A program made the translations under genes and the position numbers. From positions 48,625 to 112,624 of the forward strand of contig CAJEXI010000008.1 in NCBI GenBank assembly GCA_903994455.1: DNA of 64,000 nt. Reading direction: 5' to 3'. The notes beneath the pieces were generated by a model. It made no database searches and was not told where the DNA came from. It was given only the letters and a program-made list of their open reading frames with translations. Below are positions 18,654 through 27,334 of this stretch, in pieces (within the stretch, counting starts at the first letter, position 1; every line of letters starts with the position of its first letter). The stretch comes from an uncultured Chlorobiaceae bacterium. GTDB lineage: Bacteria > Bacteroidota > Chlorobiia > Chlorobiales > Chlorobiaceae.

Positions 18654-20666
18654 TTAATTTTCAATTATATAAATAGGTAACTCTTGAAGATTATTCCCTG
18701 TTTCTGAAAGATTTATCAAACCACCTAATCGTGAAGGCATAAATATAAAACGTGAAGCTTTTTGAATTACATTATTTTCACCAACCATCATCCTTGCTTC
18801 AACATCCTTTATTGTGCCTAAGTGTTCATGTTCTGGTTTGTTGAAATTCAGCAATTCTTCAATTTCATTTTCTAAATCATCCAATTTTTCTTCTATATCT
18901 TTTTCTGATTTATTGATTGGCTTTTGCAATAAAACAGTCTCCCAAAACTCCTTTGAAAAAACTTCATCGCCTAAATAATCCTTGCCAAATAAAAAGTCAA
19001 TTAATTCATTTTCGTTAATTAAATTTGACGTACTTTCAGGCATATAATTCATTTGTTGTCTGAACATTGATTGATAATATTCTTTATTCTCTTTACTCAG
19101 TTCGCCTTTTTTTACTTGCAGTTTTAATTCAGAAAAGTGTTCCTTAATATTTGTTTCAATTTGCATCAAAGCATCTTGATCTTTTAGTACCTCGCTTACC
19201 TGCTCTTCGTTCAATCCTTGTTGCAGTAACATATATGGCAACATTTTCTTGAAAATCGTTTTAATATATTCTTCTATTGCCAAAGCACTATCAGTCTCTA
19301 TGCCCCATAAAATTCTGTTCATTAGCCTTAAAGACTTAACTGATTCATATCCCATTCCTCCTGGGGAACAATTAGATTGTATTCTGGCAATTCGTTTTGC
19401 AATTTTATCACTTATTGTAAGAGGTTTTATTTCTTTTACAGATGCTGTAACCGGATTATATAGCATTAATTTTCTTGGTTTTTCATTCTTTCTTTTATCT
19501 ATGTTTTGATGTAATAAGTATGAATAAACCAACAATTCTCCACGAGTCCACCATGAATCTAAATAATCATCGGAACCATAAATCCATAATTCATCGCAGT
19601 GCATTATATAATCATGGTCAATAATTGTAAGCAATTGCCAAATACGTTGTTTGGTATTTAATTCAGTAGCATAAACTAAATTTCCATCTTCAAGGAATTT
19701 TGCAGTCTTGGATTTGTTGTTGTGATAAATACCTTCCTTTAAATCCAAGGATAATTGTTTTACAGATTTTTTATAGTTTGCAGGAAGATGTAAATGCTCA
19801 GCACAATCCATTATATAGGATTTGTATTTATTATAATCATTTCCAAGTATCCTTTGTATAGTCTTTTGAAAATCATTAGTATCAGTGTCAAATGTATTAT
19901 TTGAAATTTCTCTTAATTTATTTAATATATGCTCTGGAACAAAAGATTTGAGATGGTCAAAAGATTTTTTTACAAGTCGAATAGATTTCTGATATTGATA
20001 TTTGGTTTTGAAACTTATAAAAATTGAAATCTCTTGATTTTTATTATTATATACATGGTCTATTGATTCTTCCATGTATTTGTAAAAACCATTTATAGTG
20101 TCTTTATCACCTGATAAAATAATTTTTATGTCAGGTTTATTTGTTTTTCTTGGCTCTAAAACTATTTGGTTTTGTTGTTTGTTTTCTGAGCTCAGCACAA
20201 GTTTTTTTTCTAACCAATCAATAATTTGTAGATTGGTGAAAATATTTGTCTTATAATCAGGATAGCCTCCATTATCAGTACCATAAAAATTAATAGGTAG
20301 ATAATTTCTACTAACAACAAGAATGTGTTCCAATGATTTTGGATGTTCATTTGCAATATCAAAATTATTTATTTCATTGTCTTCACCTTCTCTAGTTGCA
20401 TCAATTATCACAATATCATCAGATAAACAAGCCTCCAAAAAATCCATTTGTACAATCTCTTGAACAAACCGGTTATATATTTTAAGTAGTAAACCTTCTT
20501 TAGATAATTGTTCTATTTCTTTTTCAAATGCATAATCAACAGAATGGTTTTTGTATTCATTAATCGGTAACGAATACTTACGCATTAGCAAAATGATTAT
20601 TTCGTTAACAAGCTCAGTGCTTGTTTCGCTCTTTATAGGAAATATTGCAATACTATATTCTTTCAT
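18654..20666 (-). CDS. Large unknown protein with a hidden TIR-like region, partner of the TIR cassette
   Basis: This 670-residue, AT-rich gene opens the four-gene cassette after attC 20741-20871. I do not recognise the full-length family. Residues 5-130 look Rossmann-like (IAIFPIKS, DIVIIDATRE, HILVVSRNYLP). Residues 213-390 look TIR/SEFIR-like: ISIFISFKTKYQYQKSIRLV as strand 1/helix 1, and DELWIYGSDDYLDSWWTRGE with Glu377 in the place of the TIR catalytic glutamate. The C-terminal third (450-600) is helical and charged. It may be a sensor or second enzyme acting with the TIR protein; that is inference. Confidence 0.55.
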   Translation of the reverse strand: MKEYSIAIFPIKSETSTELVNEIIILLMRKYSLPINEYKNHSVDYAFEKEIEQLSKEGLLLKIYNRFVQEIVQMDFLEACLSDDIVIIDATREGEDNEINNFDIANEHPKSLEHILVVSRNYLPINFYGTDNGGYPDYKTNIFTNLQIIDWLEKKLVLSSENKQQNQIVLEPRKTNKPDIKIILSGDKDTINGFYKYMEESIDHVYNNKNQEISIFISFKTKYQYQKSIRLVKKSFDHLKSFVPEHILNKLREISNNTFDTDTNDFQKTIQRILGNDYNKYKSYIMDCAEHLHLPANYKKSVKQLSLDLKEGIYHNNKSKTAKFLEDGNLVYATELNTKQRIWQLLTIIDHDYIMHCDELWIYGSDDYLDSWWTRGELLVYSYLLHQNIDKRKNEKPRKLMLYNPVTASVKEIKPLTISDKIAKRIARIQSNCSPGGMGYESVKSLRLMNRILWGIETDSALAIEEYIKTIFKKMLPYMLLQQGLNEEQVSEVLKDQDALMQIETNIKEHFSELKLQVKKGELSKENKEYYQSMFRQQMNYMPESTSNLINENELIDFLFGKDYLGDEVFSKEFWETVLLQKPINKSEKDIEEKLDDLENEIEELLNFNKPEHEHLGTIKDVEARMMVGENNVIQKASRFIFMPSRLGGLINLSETGNNLQELPIYIIEN

Positions 20667-20740
20667 TTTTATTGGATTCTATTATTTTAAACATATAGTT
20701 AGAATTCAAACTAGCTGTTTGTGTCTTTTACTAAAATGGT

Positions 20741-20871
20741 GCATAACGGTCGCGGGTATGAAATGTAGCGGATTGCGGAGATGCGTCTGTATCCCACGAT
20801 ACAAAACTTGATGCGGGCTGAAACGCTTGATAACCAACTGAAACCGCTATATTTTATACCCGTTGTTAGGC
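20741..20871 (-). repeat. attC site, 131 bp
   Basis: On the minus strand GCCTAAC (20865-20871) opens and GTTATGC (20741-20747) closes the site. The arms AACGGGTATAAAAT and ATTTCATACCCG pair. The interior is strongly similar to that of the attC at 16.8 kb, so the two sites share a recent ancestor. It separates the caspase/TIR cassette from the 670-residue/TIR cassette. Confidence 0.9.
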
Positions 20872-20893
20872 GTATGTACTTTTTTGTCCTCCT

Positions 20894-21847
20894 TTAAATT
20901 CGGTCTTTAGATATTAAATTCCAATAATGCTCACCAAGAATTGTCAGTTTGCAAGATTTGTTTTCCATAGCAGCAAAATACATATGTTCTGCGTCAACAG
21001 GAACAACTAAATTTATTCGATTATACTTTTGTAAGAGTTTGAATTTTGCAACATTTTCCTCATTGGGATTTTCACTTTCAGGCTCAAAACTTGGGTCAAG
21101 TTTAAAGTCTTGTCCTTTGATTCGAAATAATTCAATTATGCGTTTAAGGTCTAAAAGCGAAATAGGCGGTTGAACTTTTCTTAATGTCGTAAATGTTGTA
21201 ACATTTGTCTTAAAGATTGGTCGTTGTTCCCACGAACCCAATGATTGGTCAATATGTGCGTATATACTACCTGGAGTTATATCTCCTACTAAATTAGATG
21301 CACTGCCATTCATTGCGTCTATAAATAGTGTTGTAAAAACTCCCGAGCCGTTTTCTTCAATTGCATATTGAGTTTCACTCGAAGCTGTCAGAATGGTTAG
21401 ACCTTCTGAAAGAATAGACTTATCTTCCTTTTGAGAAGTCTTTCCCACCATACCTGAATGGCAACAGTCAAGGATAATTATTTTATTACGCGCCGGAGAA
21501 TTATTAGCAATTTCTAATAAATCATTCATAGAAAAACCATCATCACCATCTTTACATTCAGAGGTAATTAAGTAACCTCCTGTGCTTTCGACATAGCCAT
21601 GTCCAGAAAAATAAAATAAAGCTATGTCGCTTTTGTCTTTAAAAAGTTCTTCAACTTTATTTTTCAACTCTTTTCTTTCGATGGTAGCTTTAGGTCCAGT
21701 TGCTATTTCAATAATAGCATCAAAATTTTTCGTTCCATCACTATGTCTGTCTAAAACAGACTTTATTGCATATGCATCATTAACACATCCGTGCAATGGT
21801 TTAATGTTCTCGTAATAATCAATTCCTACGACTAATGCTTTTCTCAT
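20894..21847 (-). CDS. Caspase-like (peptidase C14) protease, probable Thoeris effector
   Basis: The 317-residue protein has a caspase-like domain in residues 1-220: ALVVGIDYY, catalytic His83 in FYFSGHGY, catalytic Cys129 in IILDCCHSG, and SSETQYAIEENGSGVFTTLF. The C-terminal 100 residues could bind an activating nucleotide or target. The preceding gene, 2 bases away, is a TIR protein. A TIR enzyme paired with a caspase-like protease is the architecture known for type IV Thoeris, where a TIR-made signal switches on the protease and kills the infected cell. Assignment to that type is inferred from the pairing. Confidence 0.85.
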   Translation of the reverse strand: MRKALVVGIDYYENIKPLHGCVNDAYAIKSVLDRHSDGTKNFDAIIEIATGPKATIERKELKNKVEELFKDKSDIALFYFSGHGYVESTGGYLITSECKDGDDGFSMNDLLEIANNSPARNKIIILDCCHSGMVGKTSQKEDKSILSEGLTILTASSETQYAIEENGSGVFTTLFIDAMNGSASNLVGDITPGSIYAHIDQSLGSWEQRPIFKTNVTTFTTLRKVQPPISLLDLKRIIELFRIKGQDFKLDPSFEPESENPNEENVAKFKLLQKYNRINLVVPVDAEHMYFAAMENKSCKLTILGEHYWNLISKDRI

Positions 21848-21849
21848 GA

Positions 21850-22260
21850 TTATTTATTTTTACCTTCTTTCATAACTTGGTCAATTGCGTCAGAAATCTT
21901 TTTCCAATCCCAATCAATTGTCCTATTTCGTGCTAATCCAGATGGAAGGTTACTTGAGGTATTTGCTCCGTCAATATACACTCCAAAAATAGGAACATTT
22001 TGGTCTTTAGCCATTTGAATTTCTTTGGCAACACCAGTAGCAGTTGCCATTGTTTTGCCTACTAAAACAATAAGAATATGGCATTTATTTATTTTCTCTT
22101 TAACTATTGCTTCCCATTGACTTTGAGGAAGAGATGATTTTGATGACCAATCTTCTATGTTAAAAGGAGATTTGGAAAGTTTTGATTGTCCAACAAATAA
22201 GTTTTTCTCTGTTTCGTTATGGTCATAATCGAAACTAATAAATGTTCTTGGGTCTGCCAT
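21850..22260 (-). CDS. TIR-like ThsB-type protein
   Basis: This short 136-residue protein is a compact DUF1863/ThsB TIR-like domain: RTFISFDYDHNETEKNLFVG, SLPQSQWEAIVKEKINKCHI, LIVLVGKTMATATGVAKEIQ and FGVYIDGA. Glu in VAKEIQMA occupies the catalytic position of these TIR enzymes. It is 2 bases upstream of the caspase-like gene and 12 bases downstream of a second, decayed TIR-like gene. It would make the signalling nucleotide for the protease. Confidence 0.85.
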   Translation of the reverse strand: MADPRTFISFDYDHNETEKNLFVGQSKLSKSPFNIEDWSSKSSLPQSQWEAIVKEKINKCHILIVLVGKTMATATGVAKEIQMAKDQNVPIFGVYIDGANTSSNLPSGLARNRTIDWDWKKISDAIDQVMKEGKNK

Positions 22261-22272
22261 GATTTTTGATTT

Positions 22273-22739
22273 TTATAATTGATTAATAAATTTTTTTAAA
22301 TTATCCCAACTCCACAAAATTATTTTTTGCCATGCAGTTCTGGCGGAATTGCTCCTTTGTCATTTTTCTATATATGCATACCGATGATTCTCACTCGTTC
22401 TTCTCTTGCACATTTCATTTCCCATCTCGCTCCTCCTGCTTGATGTGTGTTTTTGCTCAACAAGGCAATTACACCGTCACATCTTTTTATTTTTGTTCTG
22501 CATCTATCTTTCCACTCGTTTTTATTCCATTCCTTTTTTACTGGCATATCTATAAAGTCAAACGGTGAATGTTTTTTTCTTGCTTAGTCAACTAAGTAAT
22601 TACGATACTCAACATCCTCAATAGCAAAACTAATATACACTCTTTTTCGTGTGTCTTTATTCGTTTCCTCTTTTTCAAATAACCGGTCTAAAAGTCCCAT
22701 ATATTTTGTCATTTCATCGAAGGTTTGCTGGGTCGTCAT
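22273..22739 (-). pseudogene. Second ThsB-type TIR-like gene with two nonsense codons and a frameshift
   Basis: From the ATG at 22739 the frame reads MTTQQTFDEM and then the TIR-like start KRVYISFAIEDVEYRNYLVD. A TAA follows where a sense codon is expected, then the frame continues (WKDRCRTKIKRCDGVIALLS, ARWEMKCAREERVRIIGMHI), meets a TAG, and needs one frame change to reach WDNLKKFINQL and the stop at 22273. The restored protein would be about 155 residues. Thoeris loci often carry several TIR genes with different specificities, and here one has decayed while the other is intact. Confidence 0.8.
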
Positions 22740-22747
22740 AGCATTAC

Positions 22748-22879
22748 GCCTAACGGTTTTGGGCTTTGCGTTCGGGCGGGAATCCAAGCACATAACTGTC
22801 AACCAGCAAAGCACTTGAATAGGTGCACAAAGCTTCAAGTTTGCACGTGACCCCGCCTGACGCAAAACCCGTGTTAGGC
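22748..22879 (-). repeat. attC site, 132 bp, near-canonical
   Basis: On the minus strand the site opens GCCTAAC (22873-22879) and closes GTTAGGC (22748-22754), matching RYYYAAC and GTTRRRY exactly. The arms ACGGGTTTTGCGTCAGGCGG and CCCGCCCGAACGCAAAGCC pair with the unpaired extra bases expected of attC. The HEPN gene stops 4 bases before it. This is the cleanest attC of the window. Confidence 0.93.
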
Positions 22880-22883
22880 GTAG

Positions 22884-23357
22884 TTATTTTATTATTTTGT
22901 CAATTATTTCCACCGCTTTATGAGCCTGTTCGTAATATTTTTTAACACTTACATATCCAACTCCTACACTTTTGCCGTGAGCAATATCATGTCTGTTTTG
23001 GACTAAACTGTCGATACTGTCTTTTATTTCATCTGTTATTTTACTTTTAGCTTCAATTTCTGCAATATATGCCGTTGACCAGTTAACGTCAAACTGGTCT
23101 AATACTTTTACTATTTTTGCATGTTTGCAATTTGTTAGATTACTTATTTGTGGGTCGTTAAATCTCTGAATTCTTGGAGAACTATTTTTTGATACATATT
23201 CTAAAATCAAAATGCGTAACGAGTTCTCTAGATACCCTGATGCTAACACACATAAATATTTTGCCCACTCACCTTGCATTTTCATGTCGGTGATTGTTGA
23301 AGCCAGAGTAAAGAGTGTGTCTAACTTCTGTTTATGCTGAACTATTTTAATATTCAT
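22884..23357 (-). CDS. HEPN-type nuclease-like protein (MAE_28990/RiboL-PSP-like)
   Basis: The 157-residue helical protein ends with the HEPN motif region IDSLVQNRHDIAHGKSVGVG, where an arginine and a histidine are spaced as in RNase-type HEPN (Rx4-6H). The N-terminal half (YLCVLASGYLENSLRILILE) is the usual first helix pair. Its ATG overlaps the DUF262 gene stop by 4 bases. DUF262-HEPN pairs are common in defence islands. Here the pair forms one integron cassette. RNA cleavage is a family-based prediction. Confidence 0.75.
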   Translation of the reverse strand: MNIKIVQHKQKLDTLFTLASTITDMKMQGEWAKYLCVLASGYLENSLRILILEYVSKNSSPRIQRFNDPQISNLTNCKHAKIVKVLDQFDVNWSTAYIAEIEAKSKITDEIKDSIDSLVQNRHDIAHGKSVGVGYVSVKKYYEQAHKAVEIIDKIIK

Positions 23358-24346
23358 AATAATTCAGAGAATTTATGTTTTACGTAATCAAAGCGATGGT
23401 AAATAGATGACTTGCTTGTTGTTGAACTCTTACTTAATTTCAAATATTCTTCATCATTACTAAGGTCTTTTATTAATTCCGAAACTTCAGATACTGATTT
23501 GTCATAAAGTCTTTCTTTTGAAATGAAGTAGAATACAGGTTCAAAAAATGCAATGCTGAAAGCTCTTTTATGACTTGATAGTATCTCGGAAAGAAAATGT
23601 ATTGTTGGTAGAAAAAATGATTGAACTTCATCTTTGTTAAAATTACTTAGTTCCCTGTTTCGCATCATAAATTGGTTGAGAAAACTTTTCATATTCCCGT
23701 TGTAGTATTCAAAGTCATAATGAAATGCAATTAGCCTTAGAATATATTCTTGGTCTGTTAAACGAATGTCTTTTTTTACAATTCTGTTCCAGTCATTTTC
23801 ATTATTCAATAAAATAAGCAGGTCATTAAATGGGCCAAAATATAAGGCAGACCTGATTTCTTGAGATGTTAATGGTGTTCCAGTTGTGTTTAGCCTTTCA
23901 AATAAGTGATATGGAGCGTCTGATTCTTCCTCATCCATTATGATAATACAATGAATAATAGAGTTTTTCAATTCTCGCTGGTCAGACATATTCAAATTTT
24001 GAAATGTTTTTCTCTCGTATTCTGGAAGAACATTTTTTAAATAGAATTTTTGTCCACCCGGAAATTCTCCCTTAAAAAAGTATAACAAAGTTTTGAGTCT
24101 TTGTTGCCCATCAATTATAATTAGTCTATTAGTAACCTTGTCTCTCAACAGGAATATTGAAGGCACAGGAAGTCTTAATATTAATGATTCAATGAATCGA
24201 GATGCTTCGTCATGTTTCCATACATATTCTCGTTGAAAATGTGGAACTATAATTTCTTCTTCGTTCATTCTTTGAACTAAACTGTCAACAGGGTAGTCAG
24301 ACCCGTAGTAGCTTAAATTGTATTTTGTGCTTTCGTGATATTCCAT
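23354..24346 (-). CDS. DUF262 (GmrS/ParB-like) domain protein
   Basis: The 330-residue protein begins with the DUF262 fold: IIVPHFQREYVWKHDEASRF, LPVPSIFLL, IIIDGQQRLKTLLYF (DGQQR motif near residue 83) and FERLNTTGTPLTSQEIRSA. DUF262 belongs to the ParB/sulfiredoxin nucleotidase fold and supplies the NTPase half of GmrSD-type modified-DNA restriction enzymes. The C-terminal part is helical without a visible HNH nuclease, which may be replaced functionally by the HEPN partner encoded next. Confidence 0.85.
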   Translation of the reverse strand: MEYHESTKYNLSYYGSDYPVDSLVQRMNEEEIIVPHFQREYVWKHDEASRFIESLILRLPVPSIFLLRDKVTNRLIIIDGQQRLKTLLYFFKGEFPGGQKFYLKNVLPEYERKTFQNLNMSDQRELKNSIIHCIIIMDEEESDAPYHLFERLNTTGTPLTSQEIRSALYFGPFNDLLILLNNENDWNRIVKKDIRLTDQEYILRLIAFHYDFEYYNGNMKSFLNQFMMRNRELSNFNKDEVQSFFLPTIHFLSEILSSHKRAFSIAFFEPVFYFISKERLYDKSVSEVSELIKDLSNDEEYLKLSKSSTTSKSSIYHRFDYVKHKFSELL

Positions 24347-24378
24347 ATTGTTAATTTTGTTACGTTCTTTATAATTAC

Positions 24379-24473
24379 GACTAACGTTTTGCAGCTACAA
24401 GAAGTTGGCGATTTCGAAGCACAAAGCTGTCTGCCACCACTGAACCGCCAATTTCTTGTAGGTGCTGTTATGC
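24379..24473 (-). repeat. attC site, 95 bp
   Basis: On the minus strand it opens GCATAAC (24467-24473) and closes GTTAGTC (24379-24385). The arms AGCACCTACAAGAAATTGGC and GCCAACTTCTTGTAGCTGC pair well. It is shorter than the others and separates the first cassette of the array from the DUF262-HEPN cassette. Confidence 0.88.
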
Positions 24474-24499
24474 GTTCGTTCTTCTCTTTCACTCATTGG

Positions 24500-25540
24500 T
24501 TACTCTTCAGAGTTGGGGAAATTATAAAGCTGTGAAAGCTCTCTCAAGTCTTGTCCGCCACCTGTCAAACCACCAACCGAAACAATTAGCAACTTACTTG
24601 GATTACTTTCTCTATTTTCCTTTTGGTCAAAGTAACCTTTCGCTTGCCAAATGTTACTATAAGTTTTGTAGTATTTTTTGTTGTCGCCACTCAGCATATT
24701 AAAAACTAAAAAAATTGAAAGAGGAATACCACCGTCCCAATTTGCAAAAAATTCGTCTCTTGAATAACTCTTAGTCTTCTGTGTTTTGTCCGATGGAAGC
24801 GAGATTTGATTTGCATGTAATACTAATGGAGACGATGTTCCCTCAGTTGTCATGTCATAGAAGCAATAATATGCGCCTTCTTCACCGTAGTTTTTAAGAG
24901 TGTTACACTGGGCAATGTCAATAACTGCATTTGATTTAAACTTCTTTGCTTGGAAAATTGCCGTCCGAACTTCAGTTGGATAGTCAGGTAAATTTATGTG
25001 AAACATTATTCCAAAGTCAGCACCTGTGGTTTTCTCTCTTTTGTTGGATGAAAGGTCGGCATAATAAAAGTCCAATGATAAGTTCTCGTTATAGAGTTCA
25101 AGTGACTTTTGTTGAAATGTTTTTTTTACAATCCCTAGTGCAGATGAGTATTCCGAAATTAAGTGCCCTGTTAATCTTTCTTCGTGGCTATTTTGTGGTA
25201 TGTAATTTTGAATAAACCTTGCCTCTGCATAAACAAATGCTTTGAATAAAATATGAAATAACTCATTGTCAAAATAATGATTAGTATTTACCAACTCTCT
25301 CATCAATGACACTGTCGCTTTTGGAGGGTCCATCATGTTGAAGAAATGCTTATGAAATCTGTAGTTAAACAAATACTCAAAAAAACGTCTGCCACTTCTT
25401 TGGAAAAATGGGGTCAGTCCGCTTTTGTCTTTAAGGGTCTTGTTTATTTCAAGTCCTAATTCAACTGGAAAAATTTCTTTCATAATATCAATATTATCTT
25501 GTCGATTTGATGTTTGCACTGTCGCCATAGAATGACGCAT
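24500..25540 (-). CDS. Unknown protein with PD-(D/E)XK-like nuclease signature, first cassette
   Basis: The 346-residue protein is not a family I can name. Residues 172-200 (GADFGIMF...AIFQAKKFK) have the spacing of a PD-(D/E)XK nuclease core, with Asp175 and Gln197-x-Lys199, and HLISEYSSAL (about 126-135) could supply the preceding helix glutamate. The start may be 25540, whose ATG lies in the GTTATGC core, or ATG 25528 inside the cassette. An AAGGAG sits just upstream in the attI-like DNA, so expression could depend on the fixed side of the array. Confidence 0.5.
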   Translation of the reverse strand: MRHSMATVQTSNRQDNIDIMKEIFPVELGLEINKTLKDKSGLTPFFQRSGRRFFEYLFNYRFHKHFFNMMDPPKATVSLMRELVNTNHYFDNELFHILFKAFVYAEARFIQNYIPQNSHEERLTGHLISEYSSALGIVKKTFQQKSLELYNENLSLDFYYADLSSNKREKTTGADFGIMFHINLPDYPTEVRTAIFQAKKFKSNAVIDIAQCNTLKNYGEEGAYYCFYDMTTEGTSSPLVLHANQISLPSDKTQKTKSYSRDEFFANWDGGIPLSIFLVFNMLSGDNKKYYKTYSNIWQAKGYFDQKENRESNPSKLLIVSVGGLTGGGQDLRELSQLYNFPNSEE

Positions 25541-25584
25541 AACTCCTTTATATATGCACCATAACCTACCAAAAGGTGCATATA
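25537..25584 (-). other. attI-like junction with core 7-mer and 10-bp inverted repeat
   Basis: On the minus strand a GTTATGC core (25537-25543) marks the start of the first cassette. Just upstream are AAAGGAG and a perfect 10-bp inverted repeat (TATATGCACC at 25551-25560, GGTGCATATA at 25575-25584) whose loop contains a second GTTATGG. The position between the recombinase gene end (25633) and the first cassette suits an attI. Function is inferred from position only. Confidence 0.5.
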
Positions 25585-25632
25585 GCCAGCTATTCTGTCA
25601 TGCTTTATACACCTTTAAGGTACATAATATTT

Positions 25633-27087
25633 TTACAAATTATCAAAGGGGCTGGAAATTTTTAGTAAACTCTGTTCGCACACATGGGTATAGATTTCTG
25701 TCGTCTTACTGCTCTTATGCCCTAAGAGCTCTTGTATGTATCGAAGATCAGTTCCCGCTTCCAGTAAATGTGTTGCATAAGAGTGCCGCAACCAATGAAG
25801 CGTTACTGGTTTTTTTATTTTTGCATGATCGAGTGCATGTTTTAACACTTTTTGCAAGCTGGTTTCGCTGTACTGTGTACCAGGTTCCTGACCCTCAAAC
25901 AACCAAATCCTGGGGCGATATATTTTATAATATTCCCGCAACATTACAATCACTTTGTCCGATATGGGAATGACTCTGTCTTTTTTTCCTTTTGCATTGA
26001 CTATTATCAATAAATGCCTTTTCGCATCAACATTCTCAGGTTTGAGATTCAACAACTCTCCCCGTCGAAGACCACAGGCATAAATCAAGCTCAACATCGT
26101 ACGGTGTTTGAGGTTCTGTGATGCCTGAAGTATAGCTGCAACATCCTCCTTGCTCAGCACGTTGGGCAGCTTATGTTCTGGTCTTGGCCGCTCGATCTGT
26201 TCTGTTATGAGCTTTGAACCTTGTACTGTCTTGAAAAACAATTTTGCTGCGTTAACAGCCTGATTTTGATATGATTGGCTTAGCTTCTTCGGTAGCATAT
26301 ACTGGTGAACGAACCGCACCATATCATCATTGGTCGCTTCAGTACTTCTTTTTGGTTTAATAAACCTTAAAAAAAATGTAATTGCTTGTGTATAGGTCTT
26401 TATCGTAGATCCGCTGTATCGCTTGTGCTCCATCCACTGCTTGAAGGCAGCAATTTCATCATCGTTGACTTCGTCCAACAACGGTAAATCGGTAATAACT
26501 TCAGTTGCCGCGTAGTTCAATGACGGATTTGGCGATAGCGCAATTATGGTTTTTATATTTGTGATACGCTGACCAAAGTAATTTTTTAACAAGTCGATAT
26601 TTTTGCCGTAGTTCGGTATGACCCAGCAAAATTTATTGCTGTTCCACCTCACATAATTGAAGGTACGGATGAACTGTATATCCGTCTCATTCTTAGGCAT
26701 TGTAACGGTAATTTGTTTCGGGGATAATTCGATAGCGATTCCGTTGTGATGCGTAACGTTTTGTAGCTCTGTTTTTGCCGCAGTTTTCACTTCAGATTGC
26801 GCCTTTACAGAATGTGCTGGCACCGGTGGTTCATTGGTAGCTTCCGTTAGCTCTTCGGTACCTGACATGTTTGCTGAACCTGCAGGATCTGGTAAGACTA
26901 TATCAGGAAATAGCTTCTTAAATTCGCCAAAAGCTTCCTCGGTGAACGGGATATGCCATGCTCTGAGTGTCTTGCTCCAGACAGCACCTTCAATATGCCT
27001 TATCTTATTTATAATGAAGTCATTATAGGCAAACACAAGTTTCAGCCTATCCTCGCCCTGGTGATTTATTTTGCTGGTCTGAATCAT
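25633..27087 (-). CDS. Tyrosine recombinase with two N-terminal HARP-like modules, head of the cassette array
   Basis: Starting at the ATG at 27087 (preceded by GGAAGGAG), the protein has about 484 residues. Two related N-terminal modules (LKLVFAYNDFIINKIRHIEG...AWHIP and ITVTMPKNETDIQFIRTFNY...CWVIP) resemble HARP-type DNA-annealing domains. A SAM-like core-binding domain (IAAFKQWMEHKRYSGSTIKT) and a catalytic domain follow, with Arg in ACGLRRGELL, Lys in AKGKKDR, HWLRH, LLGH and Tyr in TEIYTH. The stretch before the HxLRH motif is short and lacks the extra helix that defines IntI. It is transcribed toward the cassettes, not away from them. Confidence 0.85.
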   Translation of the reverse strand: MIQTSKINHQGEDRLKLVFAYNDFIINKIRHIEGAVWSKTLRAWHIPFTEEAFGEFKKLFPDIVLPDPAGSANMSGTEELTEATNEPPVPAHSVKAQSEVKTAAKTELQNVTHHNGIAIELSPKQITVTMPKNETDIQFIRTFNYVRWNSNKFCWVIPNYGKNIDLLKNYFGQRITNIKTIIALSPNPSLNYAATEVITDLPLLDEVNDDEIAAFKQWMEHKRYSGSTIKTYTQAITFFLRFIKPKRSTEATNDDMVRFVHQYMLPKKLSQSYQNQAVNAAKLFFKTVQGSKLITEQIERPRPEHKLPNVLSKEDVAAILQASQNLKHRTMLSLIYACGLRRGELLNLKPENVDAKRHLLIIVNAKGKKDRVIPISDKVIVMLREYYKIYRPRIWLFEGQEPGTQYSETSLQKVLKHALDHAKIKKPVTLHWLRHSYATHLLEAGTDLRYIQELLGHKSSKTTEIYTHVCEQSLLKISSPFDNL

Positions 27088-27283
27088 AGTTTTACAACTC
27101 CTTCCAACGAAAAAGAACCCTTTCAATACAGCATCGCTTATTTAGTCACTGTACAGTGTGAACGGCTGCAACTTTTTAGTTGTAAAGTACAAATATATGT
27201 CAAAATATTTATCACAATCTCTTGCTTATGCATGCTCAGGTGGGCACCAATTCACTATCCGTTTCACCTGACATATACGAAAG

Positions 27284-27308
27284 TCTCCTGCACGGGAACC
27301 GCAGGAGA
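27284..27308 (-). terminator. Perfect 8-bp hairpin downstream of the FGE operon
   Basis: TCTCCTGC (27284-27291) pairs with GCAGGAGA (27301-27308) around 9 bases. It lies 27 bases beyond the stop of the last gene of the minus-strand operon. There is no T run, so termination is uncertain. Confidence 0.4.
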
Positions 27309-27334
27309 TACACCGCCTCCCCTATTTCCGCTCC

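Noticed and set aside
25633..27087. Recombinase considered as a canonical integron integrase
   Set aside because: The region before the HxLRH motif lacks the IntI-specific insertion, and the N-terminus carries extra modules not found in IntI.
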